NCBI GenBank assembly: GCA_934393555.1
Contig: CAKRQP010000001.1
Location: 43,710 to 107,709 of the forward strand
Length of the DNA: 64,000 bases
Origin: Limivivens sp934393555
GTDB lineage: Bacteria > Bacillota > Clostridia > Lachnospirales > Lachnospiraceae
Direction of reading: 5' to 3'
Shown here: positions 43,701 to 51,255 of the stretch, piece after piece
Layout: each line of letters opens with the position of its first letter
How positions within the stretch are numbered: the first letter of the stretch is position 1
Notes under the pieces: model-generated
Databases searched by the model: none
What the model was told of the DNA's origin: nothing
The model's input: only the letters and a program-made list of their open reading frames with translations
Program-made: the position numbers and the translations under genes

Positions 43701-43812
43701 GAAAATGCCGGAAAACAGCATAGGAAACCAGATTTACAAGGGTCGTACATCCGCCGAAAAAGATATAGCGGATGGCCTGGTTCTGAAACAGTTTTTTTAT
43801 CCAGTTTGTCAT
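40771..43812 (-). CDS. GtrA-YfhO fusion membrane protein
   Basis: A 1013-residue protein joining two families. Residues 1-135 are a GtrA domain with four membrane helices (YIFFGGCTTLVNLVSYAVFR, then VLNYVFSKCFVFKEKG). From about residue 155 to the end is a YfhO-type protein with about twelve more helices, containing DSLHQYLPFFTEFHEKLVNN and a large extracytoplasmic C-terminal domain before a final helix. YfhO proteins are glycosyltransferase-like GT-C enzymes implicated in decorating lipoteichoic acid. GtrA proteins are thought to flip lipid-linked sugars. The fusion suggests that supply and transfer of the sugar are coupled. It is monocistronic with its own consensus-like promoter. Confidence 0.92.
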   Translation of the reverse strand: MTNWIKKLFQNQAIRYIFFGGCTTLVNLVSYAVFRHFLGIDITVANFLSISLSILFAYVVNKLFVFESRTRGIRELLVEAGQFIGMRLSTMFIEIFGVVILCCVFGIPDMIGKLLIQVVVLVLNYVFSKCFVFKEKGTKTELTQEELLQEKRIRRCAAFGFAIPAVVVAVSFAVNLVYPFGDHGVLIIDSLHQYLPFFTEFHEKLVNNENFLYSMGGGLGFNFWATIAYYLASPMNFLLVLFPKRNMMDVMALFIVLKLGLCGGTFSWYLAYKEKGKSYFPVLFGTMYALSSFMIGYYFNLMWFDSIAMLPLIMLGIERIVKGGNGKLFCVSLFYVLYCNYYIGFMLCLFSCFYLLVQWISAKGLTVKSFFTSAFTFGWYALLSGGMAAIMLVPAFLGLGTTESAENKFPWPPKFYLHDASQLTSQFAFVDPINIADHQYELNAFCGVLTLVLAVLFLLDKYVSLRERIAKTALCVLLFLSFDTNVLNFIWHGFHTQNGLPNRFAFLYIAMLLIMAHQALWHVRYLSGTRVLLAAAVPLAFTGYSWWTGLGEREFYVYLSTELLLTVYGVLLLFYGLVRKAREEQLFKKVLIFLGVAEMTATAVYGVCMNGTVSRQTYLDDQIAYEKLMARNEDGSSFYRSDIDSTRMRNADMFMGGDGVMLFSSTMPAATVDLCKALGMEARTNKSGYVGLTKLFNDIFGVKYVESKTITDRLYQMEQVDYEEPLALYRNDNALSIGFLVDSDIKDWDIDSGSAADVQNQFVALAVNEGPLYTLNQSIEMTDGGSYDIVIPAGMQAYLEVTRKTEKITVSTPDYTKSYDKYNDHLYDLGCFDEDELATVTCEFSDGQEGSVTANVYICSNEEYELVHEKLASSQLVTDSEDGRYYVTDGKIRGTIQADQDGTLLFSIPYDTGWKVKVDGKTVETYAVGRALLGIDLTEGSHEISLDYTAPGLWEGTILSVLCLALFFLTQILENQRRLVPIPAEEGMEATIPVKKREEEETEELLSEDESYE

Positions 43813-43890
43813 CTTGATACCTCTCTTACATGCTGCTGCCGTCCATAAACATCACACAAATGTCTCCGGACAGCAGCAAAAACTGTTCTT

Positions 43891-43919
43891 AGTATACCTT
43901 CCTTCCTATTAGAATGCAA
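43891..43919 (-). promoter_or_regulatory. promoter of the GtrA-YfhO gene
   Basis: TTGCAT (43914-43919), 17 bases, TATACT (43891-43896), immediately after the addA stop codon at 43920. Confidence 0.7.
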
Positions 43920-46900
43920 TTAGTTTTCCCTTAACTCTTTCTGAAGATGAAGAGAATAGAGGATCTTTTCCTTTACTTTCCGGCCGGTGAGCTGTTCCAG
44001 TGCTTCCGTATAATAATTCAGCTGCGGGGCATATTTCTGCAAAAGTTCCTCTTCCGCACCTTTTTCCACGCGATCGGTCTTATAATCCACAAGGATCAGC
44101 CCGTCTGCTTCTTCAAAATAAGCATCCACCACACCCTGGATCAGAAGTGTGCGCTCCTTTTCCGCCTCCGGATAGACCCGGTCAGCCGGGATCGCATAAA
44201 TAAAATGCTGCTCCCGGAAAAGGCAGCCTTCCCGCTGCGCCTTCGCCATTCGTTTTCCAAGTGTTCCCCCCGCCAGCTTCCGGATCCTCCGGCAGTCAAT
44301 GCAGGCGGCTTCCTCTTCGGTCAGTCTTCCTTTGGCTTTCAGTTCCCTCAGCTGCTCTCTGACCTCCGCCAGACTCTCCGCCCGGTTGAAGTCCAGATAC
44401 TGCAGGAAAATATGATAGGCCGTTCCTCTTGCTGCTCCCCGGACGGGCGCTTTTTCTTTCAAAAACTCCGGAATGATCTCATCCACCTCCGGAAGAACCT
44501 CTTCCACGATCTCTGTACTTTCCGGACTTTTGTTCATTTTTCTGGCATTTTCTGCCGGAACCAGCCAGTCGGAGCTCCAGTCCTTTTCCTCATCTGCTGC
44601 TGCTTCTTTCAAAAGCGGTTCTTCGAAAACAGTCTCCCAGGCTTCCCAGTCCTTTTCTTCTTCCGGTCCGTTTTCGTAAAGAACTTCGCTTTCCTCCTGA
44701 AGTTCTGCTTCGCTCTGCCGTTTCAGCTGGGAAACAGTCAGCTTGACCGGGATCCTCGGACCGTTCTTTTCTTCTTTCATGCGTTTTTCCAGGATCGCAT
44801 GGAACTCCGGCTCATAGATTTCATCCGGCCGAAGCAGCTTCAGCCATTGAAGTCCCAGTGCTTTCCCTGCTTCCTGTGTGACACCGCCGGCCAGAAGCTC
44901 CTGTACCGTCACTCTCCGAAGAGAAAATGGTGTACTCCAGACCGGATTTTCTTCTTTCCGGAAGACCCGTTCATATCCCAGCTTTGTCAGAAAGGCTTCC
45001 GCGCTTTCATATTTGAAAAGCACAGGCATCAGAAAATCGAGATAACCGCCGGCTCCGGAAAGATTCTGATAGGAAAGGCCGTATTTCTGCGGAAATGCAC
45101 TCTGACACCAGCGTTCCACTTTTTTCTCCAGACCGGAAACGGCACCCGTCAGGATCAGTTTTTCCCTTGCACGGGTCAGTGCCACATAGAGCACGCGGAT
45201 TTCTTCTCCCAGATTGTCATCGTTGAGTTTTGCCTGGATACAACGCTTGAAAAGAGTCGTCCGGCGGATCCGCAGCACAGGATCCACCATATCAAAACCA
45301 ATGCCAAGATCTGCATCCAGCACCATCCGGCTTCTGGTGTCCATCCGGTTAAACTGCTTTTCCAGTCCGCCAAGAAAGACGACCGGAAATTCCAGTCCTT
45401 TGCTTCTGTGGATGCTCATGATCTGGACAACGTTCCGGTTTTCTCCCAGACTCCTGGCTTCTCCGTAATCCACATCGTATTTCTGAAGGTTTTCAATATA
45501 ACGGATGAAGTTGAAAAGCCCCCGGTAGCTTGTCTTCTCATAATCCCAGGCCTTCTGCACCAGCATGTTCAGGTTCTGGGCACGCTGTTCTCCCGCCGGC
45601 ATCGCTGCCGCTTCTTCTGCATAGCCTGTCACATCAAAAAGATACCAGAGCAGTTCATGGATCGGTGTAAACGCCGCCTGCTGCCGGAAATCCTCCAGCA
45701 TTGCATAAAAATCCTGCAGCTTTTTGCAAAGCTTCTCATCCTCTCCGTTTTCCATGTACCAGCGGCAGCTCTCATGAAAGGTCTTTTCTTCTCCCGCGCT
45801 GCTCTTGATCAGAGCCGTTTCTTTTTTGGAGAAACCACCGATGGAGGAGAGCAGCACCGCCGCCAGCGGAATATCCTGGCTGGAATTATCGATGATCTTG
45901 AGCAGAGATAAGACTACCTGTACCTCTCTGGCGGAAAAATAGCCGCTTCTGGTACCTACGTAGACCGGGATGCCCATTGATTCCAGCACTTTTCCGTAAC
46001 TCTCCGCAAAAGCGGCCGGAGAACGGAAAAGGATCACGATATCCTTAAATTCCACTTTCCGCATACCACCTGTGGTCTTATCAAAGATTTCTTCTTTGCC
46101 GACCATCCGTAAGATCCGCTGACCGGTCATCTCTGCTTCCAGTTCTCCCGGTGTCATCCGAAGCTGCTCCACCAGACTTTCTTCTTCATCGAGATCCAGC
46201 AGAAGGAGCTCCGGCCGTTGAGCGAGCGGTTCCGTTTCCGGATAAACAGCTCCCGGATAAAGGGCGGTTTCTGCCGTATAAAGAATTTTTCCCGGATTTT
46301 CCCGCATGATTTCCCGGAAGATCTCATTGGTAAAGGCCAGGATCTCCCTGCGGCTCCGGAAATTCTGCTTCAGATCAATACGCTGACAGTCTGAATCGTC
46401 CAGCGTATAGGCCTCATATTTTTCCAGGAAAAGCTCCGGTCTTGCCAGGCGGAAACGGTAAATGCTCTGTTTTACATCTCCTACCATAAAGATATTCCGT
46501 ATTCCTTCGTGGACTCTGGATACTGCTGTCAGAATGGCCTCCTGCACCAGGTTGCTGTCCTGATATTCATCGATCATGATCCCCCGGAAACGGCCGGAAA
46601 GCTCTTTTGCCGTATCCGTAGGCTTTCCTTCATCATCCACCAGAATGGAAAGCGCCAGATGCTCCATATCGTGGAAATCACAGAGATTCCGCACCCTCTT
46701 TTCTTCCGTAAAGGCTTTGATAAAAGCAAGCGTCAGCTCCACAAGAACCTTCATCGGACGGCCTGCCGCCTGCATATCTTTAAATTCGGTTTCCGGAGTT
46801 TCTGCAAAATACTCTTCCTGAAGTGCTTTGATCTCCGTTTTTACTTCTTCACGGATGGCTTTGACCTGATTCTTCTTGTTTTCCCGGATTGTTTCATCCT

Positions 46901-47759
46901 TTTTGGACGAGAGTCTGGCCCATTTTTCCATGGAATGGATCGCCGTATAAAGCTCCCGGTAGGACGCTGCTCCCTTGAGCTTTTGAAAATTCTCCAGATC
47001 AGAAACGATCGCCGGCTCATAGATGTAAGGACCGCCCGGTTCTCCACAGATGGCCAGTGCGGTCTCCAGCAGGGCTTCCAGATCTTCGATCCGTTCTCTT
47101 GCGGAAAGAAGCCAGCTTTCCAGCCAGGAAGACTGTTCAAATTCTTCCATGGTGGCAGCCGAATAGACTGCCAGGCATTCCTGCAGCCACTTTTCCGGAT
47201 AGGGGTGGCTCATGGAAAACTCGTAGAGCCGGAGGATCGAATCCTCCAGGATCTGATCCGTCTTTCCTGTTGCCACACATTCTACAAAATGCCGGAATTC
47301 CGGATTTTCCTCCTCAAAACGGCTCTCCAGCAGTTCCTGTACCACCTGTGTCCTGAGAAGCTTTCCCTCTCCCTCATCCATGACCCGGTAATTCGGATCC
47401 AGACCGATGACATGAAAATAGTTTTTCAGGATGTAGCTGCAGAAGCTGTCGATGGTGGTGATCTGTGCACTCTGGATCAGCGTAAGCTGCCGTGTCAGGT
47501 GCTCATCCTCTTCTCCTTCGGAAAGCTTCTTCTCAATGGCTGCATTCAGACGCTCCCGCATCTCTCCTGCCGCTGCTCTGGTAAACGTTACGACCAGGAG
47601 CTCATCAATATCCACAGGACGGACCGGATCGGAGATCAGGCTTAAGATCCTCTCAATGAGAACTGCCGTTTTTCCGGATCCTGCTGCCGCAGAGACCAGA
47701 AGATTCCTGTTTCGAAGGTCAATGACCTTCTTTTGGTCAGGGGTCCAGTTCGTACTCAT
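43920..47759 (-). CDS. addA: ATP-dependent helicase/nuclease subunit A (AddA/RexA)
   Basis: A 1279-residue UvrD-like helicase-nuclease. It has Walker A LLVSAAAGSGKTAVLIERIL, Walker B GIMIDEYQDSN, motif III MVGDVKQSIYRFRLARPELF and motif VI VLYVALTRAREKLILTGA. The C-terminal PD-(D/E)XK nuclease centre is GLILVDYKTDRVE. With AddB it processes double-strand ends up to a Chi-like site for RecA-dependent repair. Its ATG overlaps the addB stop by four bases. Full length for the family. Confidence 0.97.
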   Translation of the reverse strand: MSTNWTPDQKKVIDLRNRNLLVSAAAGSGKTAVLIERILSLISDPVRPVDIDELLVVTFTRAAAGEMRERLNAAIEKKLSEGEEDEHLTRQLTLIQSAQITTIDSFCSYILKNYFHVIGLDPNYRVMDEGEGKLLRTQVVQELLESRFEEENPEFRHFVECVATGKTDQILEDSILRLYEFSMSHPYPEKWLQECLAVYSAATMEEFEQSSWLESWLLSARERIEDLEALLETALAICGEPGGPYIYEPAIVSDLENFQKLKGAASYRELYTAIHSMEKWARLSSKKDETIRENKKNQVKAIREEVKTEIKALQEEYFAETPETEFKDMQAAGRPMKVLVELTLAFIKAFTEEKRVRNLCDFHDMEHLALSILVDDEGKPTDTAKELSGRFRGIMIDEYQDSNLVQEAILTAVSRVHEGIRNIFMVGDVKQSIYRFRLARPELFLEKYEAYTLDDSDCQRIDLKQNFRSRREILAFTNEIFREIMRENPGKILYTAETALYPGAVYPETEPLAQRPELLLLDLDEEESLVEQLRMTPGELEAEMTGQRILRMVGKEEIFDKTTGGMRKVEFKDIVILFRSPAAFAESYGKVLESMGIPVYVGTRSGYFSAREVQVVLSLLKIIDNSSQDIPLAAVLLSSIGGFSKKETALIKSSAGEEKTFHESCRWYMENGEDEKLCKKLQDFYAMLEDFRQQAAFTPIHELLWYLFDVTGYAEEAAAMPAGEQRAQNLNMLVQKAWDYEKTSYRGLFNFIRYIENLQKYDVDYGEARSLGENRNVVQIMSIHRSKGLEFPVVFLGGLEKQFNRMDTRSRMVLDADLGIGFDMVDPVLRIRRTTLFKRCIQAKLNDDNLGEEIRVLYVALTRAREKLILTGAVSGLEKKVERWCQSAFPQKYGLSYQNLSGAGGYLDFLMPVLFKYESAEAFLTKLGYERVFRKEENPVWSTPFSLRRVTVQELLAGGVTQEAGKALGLQWLKLLRPDEIYEPEFHAILEKRMKEEKNGPRIPVKLTVSQLKRQSEAELQEESEVLYENGPEEEKDWEAWETVFEEPLLKEAAADEEKDWSSDWLVPAENARKMNKSPESTEIVEEVLPEVDEIIPEFLKEKAPVRGAARGTAYHIFLQYLDFNRAESLAEVREQLRELKAKGRLTEEEAACIDCRRIRKLAGGTLGKRMAKAQREGCLFREQHFIYAIPADRVYPEAEKERTLLIQGVVDAYFEEADGLILVDYKTDRVEKGAEEELLQKYAPQLNYYTEALEQLTGRKVKEKILYSLHLQKELREN

Positions 47760-50700
47760 TTCATCTCCTCCTCGATCTTTTTCAGTGCTTCATCCGCGCT
47801 CAGCTCCTCTAACCGGCGGAATTTCATGTTTTTATCCTTTTGATCAAAGCCGCAGACGCTGCGGAAGATGCAGTAGTCACAGGCCGTCTGGTTCTTTCTC
47901 TCATAGGGAAGCCGTTCCGCCTTTCCTTCCAGGATCTCGCTTCCGAGCTCCTGCATTTTCTTTTCCGCATAGGCAGACATGGCTGCAAACTGTTTTGTAG
48001 TGGCCGTGCGTGAGGCCTTTCCAAGGGAACCGTCCTTATTGACCGAAACAGGGATCACACTGGAACTTCCGCTTAAAAAGCGGTCCATGGAACGGACGAT
48101 CTCTTCCCTGCTGTTTACCAGGCCGTTGACCTTCAGTTCCTTCAGAAGCTGCTTCCGGATCTCTTCCGGATCCTCATCCCCGGAAAGCTCCAGCAGCGGA
48201 TCTTCCACATGATAGTAAAAGATCCCCGCCGGGATCACCGGCTTCTCTTTTTTGGTCCGGCGTTCCAGTTCCAGTGCCGCATTTAAGTAAACCATGAGCT
48301 GAAGCTGCAGGCCGTAATAAAAGGCCGCCAGGTCAAATTTTGTGTTCCCGGACTTGTAATCCACCACTTTTACGAAAACTTCTTCCTCGTTTTCACAGTA
48401 ATCGATGCGGTCGATCCGGCCTTTGAGCTTCATTTTTGTATCGCCCGGCAGATCCAGATTGACGGCTTTCAGATTTTCAATGGCAGAAAAAGGCACCTCA
48501 AAGTTTCCCGGCTCAAACAGACCGCTCCGGATCTGGAGCAGCAAGGCCCAGATCGTCCGTCCCATGATCCGGCGGATCCGTTTTATGGCATAGGCACTCC
48601 GGCTGTCTTTCTTAAGTCCGGGACTCCGGATAAAGGCCGCCGCCTCTTCCACCGCTTCCCCGGTAAGCTTCTCCGCCTCTTCATCCGGCAGGTCAAACCA
48701 GGTCCAGTCGCTTTTTTCCACCTTTTCCGAAAAAAGCTCCAGTGCCTTGTGGAAAAGATTTCCCATATCCACGGGAGCAAATTCCAGTGTCTCCCGTTCA
48801 CTGAGCCGGAGTCCGTAACGCAGAAAATGTTCACAGGCGCAGGAAGCAAATGTTTCCAGACGGCTCACACTGTTGGTCAGTATCGTGCCGTAAAGAGCTT
48901 TTGCCGCCTCTCTTCCGATACCGGAGTCCTGCTCTCCTGCAAAAGCCGCCTGAAGAAGACGATCCACTTTTTCTTTCCATTCGGGATTCTTCCAGTACCA
49001 GAGATAAAGCTCCTGAAATTCCGGTGAAAACTCTCCATCCTTCAGGTTTAAAAGTCCTTCGGTCAGGCAGGAAAGTCCATTTTGTGGTGTCCATACTCTC
49101 TTTTTAAAGGACCGGTCCTCATCTTCATCTGTCACCGTCAGCTTCGGAAAAAGCTTCTGCAGCCGCCCCACCACATAGGAGGGCCGCATGGCTTTTCCTT
49201 CCTGATCTGCCTTTGCCATGGTCAGATACAGTCTCCTGGAAGGCTTGGTGAGATGAAGGTAGAGATAAAAACGCTCCACAAAGCTGTTTTCCCGTGTGCC
49301 CGGAGCCAGTGTCACGCCCTGGTCTGACAGAAAACTTCGTTCTTCTTCCGAAAGAATACCGCTTCCTTTACCGGAAGAAGGCACGATCCCTTCATTGAGT
49401 CCCAGAAAGATCAGTACCTGGATATTTTTCAGACGGGTACGTTCCATATCTCCCACCAGAACTTCATCCAGGGACGGCGGGATCAGCCCCACCCGGCTGT
49501 CTTCAAAACCGGCTTCCAGAAGTTCCTTATAATCCTTCAGACTGATGATCTCGTCGCCTAAAAATTCCACCATTTTGTCAAACAGGCTGATGACCGTACC
49601 GTAGATCTGATGGTAAACCTTTGCCTCGTCCATTTTGCCCTGTTTTTCAAAATCTTCCTCCATTACGGCAAGCTTCTGCTGAAGCTTTTCGCCGGCAATG
49701 AAGCGATACAGGCTTTCCGTCCGCTGACGCACGGTGAGTTTTTTTCCTTTCATGGTCTCGCAATAGACTTCTGTTTTTTCCAGAAAAGCCTCACGGAAAG
49801 CATTCAGCCGCGGCAGATCCTCTCCGGAAAAGCTTCTGGTCTCCTGGGTCCATTCTTTTTTCCACATGGAATATCCCCGGATCCCGGCTGCCAGGACATA
49901 GTTTTCCACATCGTCCAGACTCTCCTTGTGAACGTCCAGAAGACCGCAGCGGAGGAACCGAAAGACGGTCTCATAGCTGAAATCCCGGATCAGCATTTCC
50001 ATAGCCGCTTTTATAAACTCCAGAAACGGATTCAGAAGAACCCGCTTCGTCTCATCGATAAAACAGGGGATCCCGTATTTCGGAAAGATCCTGCGGATCT
50101 CCCTTGCATACGTCTCCATATCACCGCTGATCAGGGCGATCTCCCGGAATGCAAGCCCTTTTTCCTGTCTGAGTGAAAGAATGGTGCGGGCTGCAAACTC
50201 CGCCTCTTCCCGTGGATCCGCACAGGCATGGATCGAGATTTCTCCCGACGGATCTTCCGGATAAGAGGTTCCGCCTGAGAAAAAGCTTTTTCCCGTACGG
50301 AACAGATGGCTTTCCAGAAAAGCAAGCGCCGGCCGTCCCTCAAACCGCCGGACACCTCTTCTTCCGAGGATCACCGGCTCCAGAAGCTCTGTCCCCGTTT
50401 CTTTACAAAGGTTCGTAAGGCTCTGGATGGTCTTCTGGCTGAGATAAAAAAGCTCATGCATCTTTCCCTGCCTTCCCCAGTCCGTGCGGGGATCGACGGT
50501 CACAGTCACCTGGATCTTTTTTGCCAGCGGAAGGAGTTTTTTCAGCAAGGCAAGCTGGATCGGGGTAAAACCCGTATAACCGTCCAGTGCAATGGTACAG
50601 CCGGAAAGAAGGCGGGATTCTCCGGCATGCTCTGCCAGCACCTCCAGCAGTTCTTCTGCCGTCACATACTCTTTTGCCATCTGTTCCTGAAAAGCATGGT

Positions 50701-51187
50701 AAAGGATCCCGATGTCTTTCCATTTGTAATAAAGCCTTGGCTGGTCTTTCAGGCTTTCCAGGATCCCGTCCATAGTTTCCGGTTCGATCCGGTACTGGGC
50801 CAGCTCTGAGATCATGGATTTGACCTGACTGATATAGCCGTTTTTTTCCATACTTCCGCCTAAAAGCGTGAGCTCTTTTCTGTGTTCCATGGCAGCCCGG
50901 CGGATCACCAGATTTTTTCCGGTCTCTTCCAGGATCCTTCTCCGGTCAGCTCCCAGATCCTCCAGAACACGGAGTGCCAGACGCTGAAAGCTCAGCACGT
51001 CAATATTTAAGATTCCTTTTCGCGGATGCAGCTCGGTCAGATTTCTCTGGATCTCCATGGTAAACTGCTCCGGTACCAGGATCAGAAAATTTTCTTTCGG
51101 GGCAGCCAGGGATTCCTTGATCACCGTCTCATAAAGATAACGGGATTTTCCGCTTCCTGAACTTCCCAGGATAAACTGAAGGGGCAT
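47756..51187 (-). CDS. addB: ATP-dependent helicase/nuclease subunit B (AddB)
   Basis: A 1143-residue AddB with Walker A FILGSSGSGKSRYLYETVI at the N-terminus. The C-terminal nuclease domain has VKVVDYKSGNTKFD. The four-cysteine iron-sulfur cluster is split between ASCACEHFLRYGL and the pattern TACDYCIFRSVCGFD near the end. These features indicate the AddB rather than the RexB type. It is the first gene of the addBA operon and follows the valS terminator. Confidence 0.97.
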   Translation of the reverse strand: MPLQFILGSSGSGKSRYLYETVIKESLAAPKENFLILVPEQFTMEIQRNLTELHPRKGILNIDVLSFQRLALRVLEDLGADRRRILEETGKNLVIRRAAMEHRKELTLLGGSMEKNGYISQVKSMISELAQYRIEPETMDGILESLKDQPRLYYKWKDIGILYHAFQEQMAKEYVTAEELLEVLAEHAGESRLLSGCTIALDGYTGFTPIQLALLKKLLPLAKKIQVTVTVDPRTDWGRQGKMHELFYLSQKTIQSLTNLCKETGTELLEPVILGRRGVRRFEGRPALAFLESHLFRTGKSFFSGGTSYPEDPSGEISIHACADPREEAEFAARTILSLRQEKGLAFREIALISGDMETYAREIRRIFPKYGIPCFIDETKRVLLNPFLEFIKAAMEMLIRDFSYETVFRFLRCGLLDVHKESLDDVENYVLAAGIRGYSMWKKEWTQETRSFSGEDLPRLNAFREAFLEKTEVYCETMKGKKLTVRQRTESLYRFIAGEKLQQKLAVMEEDFEKQGKMDEAKVYHQIYGTVISLFDKMVEFLGDEIISLKDYKELLEAGFEDSRVGLIPPSLDEVLVGDMERTRLKNIQVLIFLGLNEGIVPSSGKGSGILSEEERSFLSDQGVTLAPGTRENSFVERFYLYLHLTKPSRRLYLTMAKADQEGKAMRPSYVVGRLQKLFPKLTVTDEDEDRSFKKRVWTPQNGLSCLTEGLLNLKDGEFSPEFQELYLWYWKNPEWKEKVDRLLQAAFAGEQDSGIGREAAKALYGTILTNSVSRLETFASCACEHFLRYGLRLSERETLEFAPVDMGNLFHKALELFSEKVEKSDWTWFDLPDEEAEKLTGEAVEEAAAFIRSPGLKKDSRSAYAIKRIRRIMGRTIWALLLQIRSGLFEPGNFEVPFSAIENLKAVNLDLPGDTKMKLKGRIDRIDYCENEEEVFVKVVDYKSGNTKFDLAAFYYGLQLQLMVYLNAALELERRTKKEKPVIPAGIFYYHVEDPLLELSGDEDPEEIRKQLLKELKVNGLVNSREEIVRSMDRFLSGSSSVIPVSVNKDGSLGKASRTATTKQFAAMSAYAEKKMQELGSEILEGKAERLPYERKNQTACDYCIFRSVCGFDQKDKNMKFRRLEELSADEALKKIEEEMK

Positions 51188-51206
51188 AAATCTCTCCTTG
51201 TGAAAG

Positions 51207-51242
51207 AAGAGCCTTACCGGCAGACCTGCCGATAAAGCTCTT
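51207..51242 (-). terminator. terminator between valS and addB
   Basis: Arms AAGAGC and GCTCTT enclose a second stem CGGCA/TGCCG. A T-rich tail follows on the minus strand, 14 bases after the valS stop. It overlaps the addB leader, so addB may be read partly by read-through. Confidence 0.65.
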
Positions 51243-51255
51243 TTCTTCCTTGCTG

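Noticed and set aside
43947..45911. A 654-codon plus-strand open frame opposite addA
   Set aside because: Antisense shadow of addA, Phe/His-rich with no family features.
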